Made by a program: the position numbers and the translations under genes. Under the pieces are notes generated by a model. The model worked only from the letters and a program-made list of their open reading frames with translations, ran no database searches and was not told the DNA's origin. A stretch of 64,000 bases of DNA. It comes from Tissierella creatinophila DSM 6911. Lineage in GTDB: Bacteria > Bacillota > Clostridia > Tissierellales > Tissierellaceae. This document shows positions 36,637 to 45,984 of the stretch, one piece after another; position 1 is the stretch's first letter; each line of letters begins with the position of its first letter. The DNA is taken from assembly GCF_001940565.1 (NCBI RefSeq), contig NZ_LTDM01000043.1, positions 1 through 64,000 on the forward strand, written 5' to 3'.

Positions 36637-37872
36637 TTATTCATATTTTTTAAATAATAATGATGCATTATGTCCACCAAAACCTAATGAGTTTGATAGA
36701 GCGTATTTTATATTTCTCTCTACCATTTTATTAGGTGTATAATTTAAATCACATTCTTCATCCGGGTGATCGTAGTTTGTAGTTGGAGGTATTATACCTT
36801 CCTTTAGAGCTAAAGTTGTAACTATAGCCTCTACCCCACCAGCTGCTCCTAAGAGATGTCCTGTCATTGATTTAGTTGAACTTATATTTATATCTTTTGC
36901 ATGTTCTTTAAATAAGTTTTTTATCGCAATTGTTTCTAATTTATCATTAAAATATGTGCTTGTTCCATGTGCATTTATATATCCTACGTCCCTATAGTCT
37001 ACATTTCCCTCTTCTAGAGCAAGACGCATAGCGTTAGTACCTCCCATGGCTTCTGGGTCAGGCTGAGTTATATGGTATGCATCTGAAGTAGAACCATATC
37101 CTACTATTTCACCATAAATGGTCGCACCTCTTTTAAGAGCATGTTCTAATTCTTCAAGAACTATTATGCCTGCTCCTTCTCCCATAATAAATCCATCTCT
37201 TTCTTTATCAAAAGGTCTAGAAGCTTTTTGGGGATTATCATTATTAGTAGATAAGGCCTTCATAGAACAAAACCCTGCTAGTCCAACAGGAGTTATAGAA
37301 GCTTCTGTACCCCCTGTTACAACCATATCCATGATTCCTTTTTCTATCATTCTAAATGATTCACCTATAGCATGAGTTGCTGATGCACATGCAGTTGTTA
37401 TAGTCATTGTAGAACCTTTAAGTCCCAAATCCATAGAAACCTGAGCTGCCCCCATATTAGTTATCATCATGGGAATTAAAAGAGGGCTTACTCTCTTAGG
37501 CCCTCTTTCAAGAAGCTTTTTATGTTCTGCTTCAAAAGTTTCTAATCCTCCTATACCAGTACCTAATATTACACCTATATTGTCTCTATTTAATTTATCT
37601 AAATTTATATTTCCATCTTCTATTGCACCTCTTGCAGCTACAACTGCGTATTGAGTAAATCTATCCATACGCTTTGCTTCTTTTTTATCTAAATAATCTT
37701 CTGGATTAAAATCCTTTACTTCCGCTGCAATCTTACATGTAAAATCTGTTGTATCAAACCTAGTAATGGGTCCTACTCCAGACTTTCCAGCCTTTATAGC
37801 TTCCCAAAATTTATCTTTACCAGTACCTATAGGAGTTACACATCCAAGTCCGGTTATTACTATTCTTCTCAT
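36637..37872 (-). CDS. fabF: 3-oxoacyl-ACP synthase II
   Basis: Of 411 residues. Catalytic Cys in TTACASATHAIGES (about 162), His in NAHGTST (about 302) and His in KSMTGHLLGAAGG (about 338). Elongates acyl-ACP by two carbons using malonyl-ACP. Last gene of the leftward fab operon, 18 bases after acpP. Confidence 0.97.
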   Translation of the reverse strand: MRRIVITGLGCVTPIGTGKDKFWEAIKAGKSGVGPITRFDTTDFTCKIAAEVKDFNPEDYLDKKEAKRMDRFTQYAVVAARGAIEDGNINLDKLNRDNIGVILGTGIGGLETFEAEHKKLLERGPKRVSPLLIPMMITNMGAAQVSMDLGLKGSTMTITTACASATHAIGESFRMIEKGIMDMVVTGGTEASITPVGLAGFCSMKALSTNNDNPQKASRPFDKERDGFIMGEGAGIIVLEELEHALKRGATIYGEIVGYGSTSDAYHITQPDPEAMGGTNAMRLALEEGNVDYRDVGYINAHGTSTYFNDKLETIAIKNLFKEHAKDINISSTKSMTGHLLGAAGGVEAIVTTLALKEGIIPPTTNYDHPDEECDLNYTPNKMVERNIKYALSNSLGFGGHNASLLFKKYE

Positions 37873-37889
37873 GATATCCTCCTTAGGAA

Positions 37890-38120
37890 TTAAGAGATTT
37901 TCCCTTCTATATACTCTACAATATTTCCAATGTTTTTAAAGCTTTCAGCATCTTCATCTGGAATTTCTACGTCAAATTCATCTTCAAGTGCCATTATTAT
38001 CTCAACAGCATCTAGTGAATCCGCATCTAAGTCTTTCATTAAAGAAGTCTCCATAGTCATTTCCTCTACATCTGCACCCAATTGTTCTCCTACTACCTCT
38101 TTTACTTTTTCAAATACCAT
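37890..38120 (-). CDS. acpP: acyl carrier protein
   Basis: Of 76 residues, strongly acidic. The phosphopantetheine attachment Ser is in [11 protein letters not shown] (about 35). It carries the growing chain for all fab enzymes in this operon. ATG preceded by CTAGGAGG. Confidence 0.96.
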   Translation of the reverse strand: MVFEKVKEVVGEQLGADVEEMTMETSLMKDLDADSLDAVEIIMALEDEFDVEIPDEDAESFKNIGNIVEYIEGKIS

Positions 38121-38166
38121 TTTTATATTCCTCCTAGATTTCTTTATTTTAATTTTTATTGCTCAC

Positions 38167-38910
38167 TTACATTCCCATGCCACCATTTATATTTATAACT
38201 TGCCCTGTAATATAGTCAGATTTACTACTTGCTAAAAATACTGTCAAGTTAGCAATGTCTTCTGGCTTTCCTAAATGTTTTAGTGGTATGTTTTTAAGCA
38301 TTTCCATCTTTACTTCTTCCTTCAATACATCTGTCATATCTGTTTCTATAAATCCTGGTGCTATAGCATTTACTCTTATACCACGTGATGCCATCTCTTG
38401 CGCCATAGATTTTGTAAATCCAATTATACCAGCTTTTGAAGCCGAATAATTTCCTTGACCTACATTTCCACTAACTCCTACAATAGATGATATATTTATG
38501 ATCTTTCCATATCTTTTTTTCATCATCTTTCTAACCACTGCTTTAGTAGTTAAAAATGTACCTTTAAGATTTATATCCATTACATCATCCCAGTCCTTTT
38601 CACTCATTCTTATAAGCAGATTATCACGAGTTATGCCTGCATTATTTACTAGGATATCTATAGTTCCAAATTCTTTTTCTACCTTTGCTACTGCTTCTAC
38701 CACTTCTGACTCAACGGATACATCTACTTTTAAACCAATAGCTTTGACCCCATTTTGTTCTAATTCTTTTATAGTTGTCTTTGCCTTTTCATCATTACTA
38801 CTATAGAAAAATGCTATATCTGCACCTTCCTCAGAAAGTTTTAATGCTATCTCTTTTCCAATACCACGACTTGCACCTGTTACTAATGCTATTTTCCCCT
38901 TTAAGTTCAT
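38167..38910 (-). CDS. fabG: 3-oxoacyl-ACP reductase
   Basis: Of 247 residues, a short-chain dehydrogenase. NADPH loop TGASRGIG (about 12), NNAG (about 88), catalytic Ser in INISSIVGVSG and YSASK (about 151). Starts 1 base after the fabD stop (stop 38911), so it is tightly coupled. Reduces 3-oxoacyl-ACP to 3-hydroxyacyl-ACP. Confidence 0.96.
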   Translation of the reverse strand: MNLKGKIALVTGASRGIGKEIALKLSEEGADIAFFYSSNDEKAKTTIKELEQNGVKAIGLKVDVSVESEVVEAVAKVEKEFGTIDILVNNAGITRDNLLIRMSEKDWDDVMDINLKGTFLTTKAVVRKMMKKRYGKIINISSIVGVSGNVGQGNYSASKAGIIGFTKSMAQEMASRGIRVNAIAPGFIETDMTDVLKEEVKMEMLKNIPLKHLGKPEDIANLTVFLASSKSDYITGQVININGGMGM

Positions 38911-39864
38911 CTACTCGCCTCCCTTTAAACTATTTATTGTTTCTTTAAAAGAGTCGATATCTTGTATATTAAAAGTTTTTAGTTCAACGTTTGAAGCTTT
39001 CGCAGTTCTTTTTATAAAGCTTGTCAAACTTTTATTAGGCCCTACTTCTATAAATGTATCTACTCCTTTTTCTATTAAGAGTTCAATTGATTGCTGGAAT
39101 AATACCGAGTTACTCACCTGTTTTACCAGTTTTTTAATTATTTCATCTCTACCTTCTATAATTTTAGCATCCACATTAGAAACTATTTTCTTTTGAGGAT
39201 CATTTATATTATATTTTAAAAGTTCTTTTTGTAAATTTTCTCCCGCGGTCTCTAACATACTAGAGTGAAAGGGTCCGCTTACATTTAATCGTATAGCTTT
39301 TTTTGCTCCCAAATTTTTTGCCTCTATTATAGCTTTTTCAATTGCCTCTATTTCCCCTGTTAATACTATTTGACCTGGGCAATTATAGTTTGCTACTGAT
39401 AAAACACCTTCACTTTTACAAGTCTCTATTAGTATATCTATTTTTTCTGTATTTAGACCTAAAATAGCTGCCATACCACCTTTATTAGATGGAACAGCCA
39501 TTTCCATAAACTTTCCTCTTTCTCTTACTATATTTACTGCATCTTTAAAGTCAAAGACACCACCTGCTACTAGAGCTGAATACTCTCCTAGACTAAGTCC
39601 TAAAGCATATTCATAATCTATACCTTCTTTTTCTAAAGCCCTTAAAATTGAAATACTAGTAGTAAGGATAGCCGGTTGAGTATTTTCGGTTTTTTGTAGT
39701 TCTTCTTCATCACTAAAAAAAATGATTCTACTTAAATCCATATTTAAAACTCTATCTGCTTCTACAAAAACTTCTTTTGATACTTGGTACTCATCGAAAA
39801 AATCTTTTCCCATTCCGACATATTGGCTTCCTTGACCGGGAAACAAAAGTGCTACTTTACTCAT
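38911..39864 (-). CDS. fabD: malonyl-CoA-ACP transacylase
   Basis: Of 317 residues from ATG 39864; GGTGGCGGGGG precedes it and MSKVALLFPGQGSQ is the family start. Catalytic Ser in GLSLGEYSAL (about 90), His in SGPFHSSML (about 197). Its first codons overlap the end of fabK by eight bases, so it is cotranslated with fabK. Confidence 0.95.
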   Translation of the reverse strand: MSKVALLFPGQGSQYVGMGKDFFDEYQVSKEVFVEADRVLNMDLSRIIFFSDEEELQKTENTQPAILTTSISILRALEKEGIDYEYALGLSLGEYSALVAGGVFDFKDAVNIVRERGKFMEMAVPSNKGGMAAILGLNTEKIDILIETCKSEGVLSVANYNCPGQIVLTGEIEAIEKAIIEAKNLGAKKAIRLNVSGPFHSSMLETAGENLQKELLKYNINDPQKKIVSNVDAKIIEGRDEIIKKLVKQVSNSVLFQQSIELLIEKGVDTFIEVGPNKSLTSFIKRTAKASNVELKTFNIQDIDSFKETINSLKGGE

Positions 39865-40816
39865 CCCCCGCCACCTCATTTAAAAGTGATAATCTCTTAA
39901 GAGTTTCAGAGCCCATACTTACAATATCAGCTATTATATCTTCACATGGTTTTATTTCATCTACAAGTCCTGAAATTTGACCTGCCATAAGAGAACCCTT
40001 TTCTACATCTCCCTTTTGAACACTAAGTTTTAATCTTCCTACGCTCCACTTTCCAAGTTCTTCTAGAGAGCTACCATTTTTTTCAAGTTCTAAATATTCT
40101 TTTGCAAATTTATTTTTTAGTACTCTGATAGGATGCCCAGTACTTCTCCCAGTTACTAAAGCGTCTCTATCTCCTGCTTTTATAATTTCCTCTTTAAAGT
40201 TTTGATGAACATCTGCCTCTAGGGAACATACAAATCTAGTTCCAAGTTGTACTCCTTCTGCGCCAAGGGCTAAGGCTGCTATAAATCCTCTACCATCTGC
40301 TATTCCTCCAGCTGATATAACTGGTATGCTAACTGCATCTACTACTTGAGGAACAAGTGCCATAGTAGTTATTTCACCAATATGCCCTCCAGCTTCTGTT
40401 CCCTCTACAATTATTGCGTCTACGCCTTGTCGCTCTAATCTCCTCGCTAAAGATACAGTAGGTACTACAGGTATGATTTTTACATTGTGTGCTCTTAATT
40501 TCTCGATGTATTTTCCTGGATTTCCCGCACCTGTAGTTACTACAGGAACTCCTTCTTCACAGACTATATCTACAATATCCTCAGCATATGGACTCATAAG
40601 CATTATATTTACTCCATATGGCTTATTGGTAAGTTTTTTTACTTGTCTTATTTCTTCTCTTATAATTTCCCCTGGAAGACTTCCACTTGCTATAATTCCA
40701 AGTCCACCTGCATTTGATACAGCTGCTGCAAGTGTATGTGTAGCTACCCAAGCCATACCTCCTTGAAATATTGGATATTTTATCCCAAGTAATCGTGTAA
40801 TCTTCGTTTCAAACAT
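39857..40816 (-). CDS. fabK: enoyl-ACP reductase II (FabK type)
   Basis: Of 319 residues, an FMN-dependent TIM-barrel enzyme. GGMAWVATHTLAAAVSNAGGLG at the start and EAGGHIGEITTMALVPQVVD (about 143-163) with GAEGVQLGTRF later are the FabK/2-nitropropane dioxygenase marks. It makes the last reduction of each fatty acid cycle. Context inside the fab operon supports FabK over nitronate monooxygenase. A related gene at 42529 is outside the operon. Confidence 0.93.
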   Translation of the reverse strand: MFETKITRLLGIKYPIFQGGMAWVATHTLAAAVSNAGGLGIIASGSLPGEIIREEIRQVKKLTNKPYGVNIMLMSPYAEDIVDIVCEEGVPVVTTGAGNPGKYIEKLRAHNVKIIPVVPTVSLARRLERQGVDAIIVEGTEAGGHIGEITTMALVPQVVDAVSIPVISAGGIADGRGFIAALALGAEGVQLGTRFVCSLEADVHQNFKEEIIKAGDRDALVTGRSTGHPIRVLKNKFAKEYLELEKNGSSLEELGKWSVGRLKLSVQKGDVEKGSLMAGQISGLVDEIKPCEDIIADIVSMGSETLKRLSLLNEVAGDE

Positions 40817-40817
40817 C

Positions 40818-41816
40818 TTATTCCTCCTTATTCCATTTTAATACAACCCCACCCCATGTAAGGCCCGCACCAAAGGCTACTAATAATAGATTATCCCCTT
40901 TTCTGATTCTTTTTTGGTCTAATGCTTCATCTAATGCTACCGGAATAGAAGCTGCAGATGTATTTCCATACTTTTCTAAGTTTACAAACACCTTTTCTTT
41001 CTCTAAATCTAGTTTTTTAAGTGCAGCATCTATTATTCTAATATTTGCCTGATGTGGAACAAGAAGGTCTATATCTTTTGAAGTTAAACCTGCTTTTTTT
41101 AAAACATCATTGGATGCCTTTTCCATTATTCTAACAGCAAATTTAAATACTTCTCTTCCATCCATTTTTATAAAGTTTAATCCTTCTTCTACTGTTTCTA
41201 AACTAGTAGGTTTTTTAGAACCTCCAGCTGGTACTATTAGTACGTCACCTTTTGATCCATCTGAACCTAGGTCTTCAGCAAGCATTCCAAATCCATCTTC
41301 ACAAGGCTCTACTATACAGGCCCCTGCCCCGTCTCCAAATAAAACACAAGTATTTCTATCTTTCCAGTTTACTATTTTAGAGAGTGTCTCTGCTCCTATA
41401 ACCAATACTTTTTTATAAATACCACTTTTAACAAAACCTTTAGCTGTAGTAAGTGCATATATAAATCCTGTGCATCCAGCATTTATATCAAATGCTGCTG
41501 CGTTTGTAGCTCCTATATGTTTTTGAACCATACATGCTGTTGATGGGAAGATATAATCTGGACTAATTGTAGCAACTAATATAAGATCTATTTCTTCAGG
41601 TAAAACTTTCGCATCTTCCATAGCTCTTTGTGCTGCAATAGCTGCTATATCAGATGTAGCGATATTTTCTTCTGCAATTCTTCTTTCTTCTATACCAGTT
41701 CTATCTATTATCCACTCATTAGAAGTATCTACTATCTTTTCTAAATCACTATTTGTCATTATTTTTTCTGGAACAAAACTACCTACTCCAGTAATTCCTA
41801 CTCCAAACTCAACCAA
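40818..41816 (-). CDS. fabH: 3-oxoacyl-ACP synthase III
   Basis: Of 332 residues. Catalytic Cys in INAGCTGFIYALT (about 116), His in LVPHQANIRI and Asn in YGNTSAAS. It starts each chain from acetyl-CoA or a branched acyl-CoA and malonyl-ACP. First gene of the leftward fab operon; fabK follows 1 base after its stop. Operon order fabH-K-D-G-acpP-F. No acc or fapR gene is near. Confidence 0.96.
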   Translation of the reverse strand: MVEFGVGITGVGSFVPEKIMTNSDLEKIVDTSNEWIIDRTGIEERRIAEENIATSDIAAIAAQRAMEDAKVLPEEIDLILVATISPDYIFPSTACMVQKHIGATNAAAFDINAGCTGFIYALTTAKGFVKSGIYKKVLVIGAETLSKIVNWKDRNTCVLFGDGAGACIVEPCEDGFGMLAEDLGSDGSKGDVLIVPAGGSKKPTSLETVEEGLNFIKMDGREVFKFAVRIMEKASNDVLKKAGLTSKDIDLLVPHQANIRIIDAALKKLDLEKEKVFVNLEKYGNTSAASIPVALDEALDQKRIRKGDNLLLVAFGAGLTWGGVVLKWNKEE

Positions 41817-42046
41817 ATTTTCACCTCCTGCTTTTTATAAACTTTCCTTATATATTATACACTATATAAGAAAAATATTAAAACAAATTTATTTTATATT
41901 TAATTTGCAAAAAAGACTATTTTCAATTATCATTAATATTATGAGAATAATAATATAAAACTTAAAATTAGTATATATTATTATTATAAAATAATCAATC
42001 TTATAATTTTTATAATGATGTTAAAACCATAAAGAGAGGTGAAATC
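41817..42046. other. divergent regulatory region between fabH and fabZ
   Basis: A 230-base very AT-rich region carrying the start signals of both fab transcripts. No FapR-like or FabT-like operator and no riboswitch could be recognised, although it must hold both promoters. Confidence 0.4.
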
Positions 42047-42487
42047 ATGAAAAGAGTATTAGAGATTAAAGAAATAATGGAAACTATACCACATAGATAT
42101 CCTTTTTTATTTGTAGATAAAGTAGAAATATTAGAAGATGGTGTTAAGGGAATTGGATATAAAAATGTAACTATAAATGAATCCCATTTTCAAGGCCATT
42201 ACCCAGGAGCACCTGTTATGCCAGGAGTTTTAATAGTTGAAACTATGGCTCAAGTTGGAGCTGTTATACTTCTTTCTCATAAAGATTTTAAGGGTAAAGT
42301 CCCTTATTTTGCAGGTATAAATAAGTTTAGATTTAAGAAAAAAGTAGTTCCTGGAGATAGTTTAAGAATTGAAGTTGAAATAACAAAATTAAGAAGATCT
42401 ATAGGGATTGGGTATGGAAAGGCTTATGTAGAAGATGAAATAGCAGGTGAAGGTGAGTTTATGTTTGCAATTTCTGATAAAGAATAA
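42047..42487 (+). CDS. fabZ: 3-hydroxyacyl-ACP dehydratase
   Basis: Of 146 residues, single hotdog fold. The active-site His and Glu are in [14 protein letters not shown] and IVETMAQVG (about 48-70). It dehydrates 3-hydroxyacyl-ACP. Read divergently from the rest of the fab genes, with GAGAGGTG upstream, and followed 41 bases later by a FabK-like gene. Confidence 0.95.
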   Translation: MKRVLEIKEIMETIPHRYPFLFVDKVEILEDGVKGIGYKNVTINESHFQGHYPGAPVMPGVLIVETMAQVGAVILLSHKDFKGKVPYFAGINKFRFKKKVVPGDSLRIEVEITKLRRSIGIGYGKAYVEDEIAGEGEFMFAISDKE

Positions 42488-42528
42488 GTTCTTATAAGAA
42501 ATTATGATTTTAGAAAGGTGATGGTCTA

Positions 42529-43599
42529 ATGAATCTACCTACTTTAAGTATTGGTAGTAAACAAGCAAGTGTACCTATTATACAAGGCGGAATGGGCGTA
42601 GGGGTGTCTTTATCAAGCTTAGCTTCAGCAGTTGCAAATGAGGGCGGTATAGGTATTATATCTGCCGTTCAAATAGGTTTTAAAGAAGATGATTTTGATA
42701 AAAATACTAATAAAGCTAATATCAGAGCTTTAAAAAGAGAAATCAGAAAAGCTAGAGAACTTAGTCCAAATGGTATAATCGGGGTCAATATAATGGTAGC
42801 AATAAATAATTATAGCGAAATGGTTCTTACCGCTGTAGAAGAAGGAATTGATTTAATAATTTCGGGTGCTGGTTTTCCAAAAGAATTGCCTGCGCTTGTA
42901 GAGGGAACTGATGTAAAGATAGCTCCAATAGTTTCTTCACCAAAAGCTGCCGCTGTAATAACTAAACTTTGGATGAGAAGGTATGAATATCTTCCAGATT
43001 TAATGATTGTAGAAGGACCTGATGCAGGTGGTCATTTAGGGTTTTCTTTAGATGAATTAGAAGGAGATAGCTATCCTGATTTAGAAGAAATAATAGAAGG
43101 TGTAATCGAAACTATAAAACCTTTTGAAGAGAAAAAAGGTAAAAAGATACCTATTATAGCAGCTGGTGGTATCTTTGATGGCAAGGATATAGCAAGATTT
43201 TTAAAACTTGGAGCAAGTGGAGTTCAAATGGGTACAAGATTTGTAGCAACTAATGAATGTGATGCATCGATAGAGTATAAAAATGCTTATATAAATGCCA
43301 AAAAAGAAGATATCGATTATATCTTAAGTCCAGTAGGTATGCCAGGACAGGCTATAATAAACCCATTTATGAAAAAGGTTGCTTTAGAAAGAGAAAAGGT
43401 TACTAAATGTTATAACTGTCTTACTCCTTGTAATCCTAAAACCACTCAATATTGTATTTCACAAGCGCTTATAAACTCTGTAAATGGAAATATAGACAAT
43501 GGTCTTATCTTTATAGGAAAACAAGGATATAGACTAGAAAAGATAGTAAGTGTTAAAAGTTTAATAGAAGAATTAGTAGCAGAAGTAAAAAGAAGTTAA
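42529..43599 (+). CDS. FabK-like / nitronate monooxygenase-family flavoprotein with a C-terminal Cys cluster
   Basis: Of 356 residues. The TIM-barrel FMN motifs are present (IQGGMGVGVSLSSLA near the start, EGPDAGGHLGFS about 164, GASGVQMGTRF about 232). The C-terminal 70 residues add CYNCLTPCNP (about 300), a Cys cluster absent from fabK at 39857. It follows fabZ and may be a second enoyl reductase or a nitronate monooxygenase; the Cys cluster suggests a cofactor or metal. Identity uncertain. Confidence 0.75.
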   Translation: MNLPTLSIGSKQASVPIIQGGMGVGVSLSSLASAVANEGGIGIISAVQIGFKEDDFDKNTNKANIRALKREIRKARELSPNGIIGVNIMVAINNYSEMVLTAVEEGIDLIISGAGFPKELPALVEGTDVKIAPIVSSPKAAAVITKLWMRRYEYLPDLMIVEGPDAGGHLGFSLDELEGDSYPDLEEIIEGVIETIKPFEEKKGKKIPIIAAGGIFDGKDIARFLKLGASGVQMGTRFVATNECDASIEYKNAYINAKKEDIDYILSPVGMPGQAIINPFMKKVALEREKVTKCYNCLTPCNPKTTQYCISQALINSVNGNIDNGLIFIGKQGYRLEKIVSVKSLIEELVAEVKRS

Positions 43600-43617
43600 G
43601 CCTAAGGCTTAACTTCT
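43591..43617. terminator. terminator after the FabK-like gene (and facing agrB)
   Basis: Stem AGAAGTTAAGCC with its complement around TAA; the gene's TAA lies in the stem. T-run follows on the plus strand. Confidence 0.75.
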
Positions 43618-43652
43618 TTTTATAAAAACATTAAAATCATCATACTACTTTC

Positions 43653-44234
43653 TTAGCATTCTAAAGTATTCTCGATTTTTTTAGTGTTTTTTATTCTACC
43701 AGCAATAATCATCAGGCTTACCATGAAAATTGCAACTGATATAATCAACGAAAAAATTTCAAATCCCAATATATACAATAGTAAAGCCACTAATATTTCA
43801 ACCGATAGTATGATCCTTGTTTTTCTTTTATATATTTTATTTTCCATCTCATTTAAAATCTTGTTTTTATCTTCAACAGGTGCAAAAATGTATACTACTA
43901 CTCCTGAGATACTAGATAAAGTTAAGAGAGAGATCTTTGTAATAGGAATAAATTTAATTAATAGCAATGAGGCTATGATTAAAGATACTGATAAAAAATA
44001 GCATCTTAATTCTGTTTTAGCATGATAGCCACCTCCATAAGTACGTAAGGGAATGTATGCTATCATAAATACAATAATTTCCCAAACCTCCTTAAATAAA
44101 AATCCAATAAACAACGTTGTCATTATATTTATTATTATCAATAAACCTTGATGCAGTCCATAAGAATAGATTTCTCTTTCTTCATCCTCTATTATCCCAT
44201 TGATAACAAGATAGCTTGTCATCTTTGTGATCAT
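43653..44234 (-). CDS. agrB: AgrB-family peptide processing protease
   Basis: Of 193 residues from ATG 44234 (GGTGAG four bases upstream; an upstream GTG gives 4 more). Multi-span membrane cysteine protease with the conserved His in IPLRTYGGGYHAKTE (about 75) and Cys in ELRCYFLS (about 83). It cuts the AgrD precursor and forms the cyclic thiolactone signal. agrD ends 12 bases upstream of this start, so they are coupled. Confidence 0.9.
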   Translation of the reverse strand: MITKMTSYLVINGIIEDEEREIYSYGLHQGLLIIINIMTTLFIGFLFKEVWEIIVFMIAYIPLRTYGGGYHAKTELRCYFLSVSLIIASLLLIKFIPITKISLLTLSSISGVVVYIFAPVEDKNKILNEMENKIYKRKTRIILSVEILVALLLYILGFEIFSLIISVAIFMVSLMIIAGRIKNTKKIENTLEC

Positions 44235-44245
44235 ATTACTCACCA

Positions 44246-44389
44246 CTAATATTTATAAAGCTTTTCTGCACCTTTTGGTAGTTTTGGTTGGTGGAGTAGA
44301 AACAGACAAGTTGTATTTACATTTAAAGCTGTCACCATCAATGCTAAACTAGCTACAATCTTACTAATTTTAAAAGTTACTTTTTTCAT
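44246..44389 (-). CDS. agrD: AgrD-type autoinducing-peptide precursor
   Basis: A 47-residue gene directly before agrB, with GGGAGG upstream of ATG. Parts in order: amphipathic, basic leader (MKKVTFKISKIVASLALM), signal core around Cys28 (TTCLFLL), then the conserved charged recognition tail (HQPKLPKGAEKLYKY). By family rules the thiolactone is Cys28 to the residue four later, ring CLFLL, with an N-terminal tail such as NTT. The exact N-terminal end of the mature peptide is inference. Confidence 0.9.
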   Translation of the reverse strand: MKKVTFKISKIVASLALMVTALNVNTTCLFLLHQPKLPKGAEKLYKY

Positions 44390-44530
44390 TTAAATTACCT
44401 CCCATTTTTTATATTACTAAAATTATACTATTATTGACATTATATAACAAAAATATTAATTATTCAAACTTTTTTTGAAATTTATGTTCTCTATTGTAAA
44501 ATTTATGTATTTATTAATTAAATCCAGTTT

Positions 44531-45823
44531 TTAATTAGTATGTAGTATAATATCTATACAAAATTCATTATCAGTGTAATCTATATCCATAATTCCATTA
44601 TATTTTTTTAATATACTTTTAACATTGCTTAACCCTATTCCATGACTCTTTCTATCTTTTTTAGATGTTAGAATCTTACCTTTTTCATAAAGGATTGATC
44701 CGTTAAAAGTGTTTTTTATATTGATAAATATTATTTCTTTTTCGTATATTATTATAATATCTATTTTCTTATTATTTTCAACTTTGGATGTAGCTTCTAT
44801 TGCATTATCTAATAAATTACCTAGAATCACTACAATATCAAAAGATGAAATATTTATATCACTCGGGATTTTAATTTCTAACGATACACAAATATCTTTT
44901 TTACTTGCTTCGTATAACTTATAGTTTAAAATATTATCTATATCTATGTTACCAGAATTAGAAAACTCTTTTATAGTTTTTATTGTATAGTTATTTTTAA
45001 TCATCTCATCTATATACATACATGCTTTTTGGCATTCTTCAATCTGTATATATCCTCTTATGATAGATAAATGATTTCTCAAATCATGATTAAATGATTT
45101 CGCATTTTTATTGTTAGTATCCATGATTTCTAATTGATCTTTGTAGTATTTATTTTGTTCTTTTAAAATTGTCCTTTCAATCATCTGTTCAAATACTTTA
45201 TTTAAAACATTATATAGATGAAATACAAATATATTTATAGTAAATAATATAAGCATACTAGCTATAATACTGTATGCATTATAGTCAAATTCTTGTAAAA
45301 AAGCTATAATAATATATAAGCTTCCCAAAGGAATAAAGCATATTGATATCCAATAAATATTGGGAATATTAATTCCTCTTTTCATATCATTATAATTGCC
45401 TATAAGTAGTACAAATATATATGAAATTATATTTACACTTATCATTCCTATTATAGAAGTGTTTCTACTGTTTACACTAGAAATAGATTTATATCCATGC
45501 ACTAATATTACCGCTACAATGCTCTCTATTACCATTAAAGTTAGATATATAAAGATTAAGGAAAAGATTCTATTTTTCATCGAGGATTTATAGTTAAATG
45601 TCAGTGCAAAAAATAAAATTATATTAACTACAAGGTTTACAATGGGAATATTTACTGTTAAATATATTAAGCTTACTATTATAAAATAGATTGAATAAGA
45701 AAGAAATTCTATTCTTTTATTTACTTTACTTCTATCAAAAAATATCGCCATAAATTTACATATTATATATGTACTAAACATATTACTTATGAGATATGCG
45801 AAATCATATGTATTTAATGTCAT
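44531..45823 (-). CDS. AgrC-like sensor histidine kinase
   Basis: Of 430 residues, same plan as the kinase at 2731: six or seven N-terminal membrane segments, phospho-acceptor FNHDLRNHLSII (about 238), NLLDNAIEA (about 340) and HGIGLSNVKS (about 400). Sits 140 bases upstream of agrD on the same strand, so it is the presumed receptor of that peptide. No response regulator gene follows or precedes it. ATG with GGAGGTGAATTAAT. Confidence 0.88.
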   Translation of the reverse strand: MTLNTYDFAYLISNMFSTYIICKFMAIFFDRSKVNKRIEFLSYSIYFIIVSLIYLTVNIPIVNLVVNIILFFALTFNYKSSMKNRIFSLIFIYLTLMVIESIVAVILVHGYKSISSVNSRNTSIIGMISVNIISYIFVLLIGNYNDMKRGINIPNIYWISICFIPLGSLYIIIAFLQEFDYNAYSIIASMLILFTINIFVFHLYNVLNKVFEQMIERTILKEQNKYYKDQLEIMDTNNKNAKSFNHDLRNHLSIIRGYIQIEECQKACMYIDEMIKNNYTIKTIKEFSNSGNIDIDNILNYKLYEASKKDICVSLEIKIPSDINISSFDIVVILGNLLDNAIEATSKVENNKKIDIIIIYEKEIIFINIKNTFNGSILYEKGKILTSKKDRKSHGIGLSNVKSILKKYNGIMDIDYTDNEFCIDIILHTN

Positions 45824-45910
45824 ATTAATTCACCTCCTACTCTCTATATATATTTATATTTTATCATAAAAACTATCTATAAGTATTCTTAGCTCAATAT
45901 AAAATTAACT

Positions 45911-45945
45911 AACCCCTCCTAAGCACATTTGCTATAGAAGGGGTT
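45911..45945 (-). terminator. intrinsic terminator of ptb-buk
   Basis: Stem AACCCCT(C)CT with AG(A)AGGGGTT, one mismatch; lies 40 bases after buk. Confidence 0.6.
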
Positions 45946-45984
45946 TGCGTTAATGTAGACTTGTTTAAAAGTCAAACAATATAC

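Noticed and set aside
41900-41990. Fur- or FapR-like operator between fabH and fabZ
   Set aside because: Only loose AT-rich similarity; no consensus spacing or arms.
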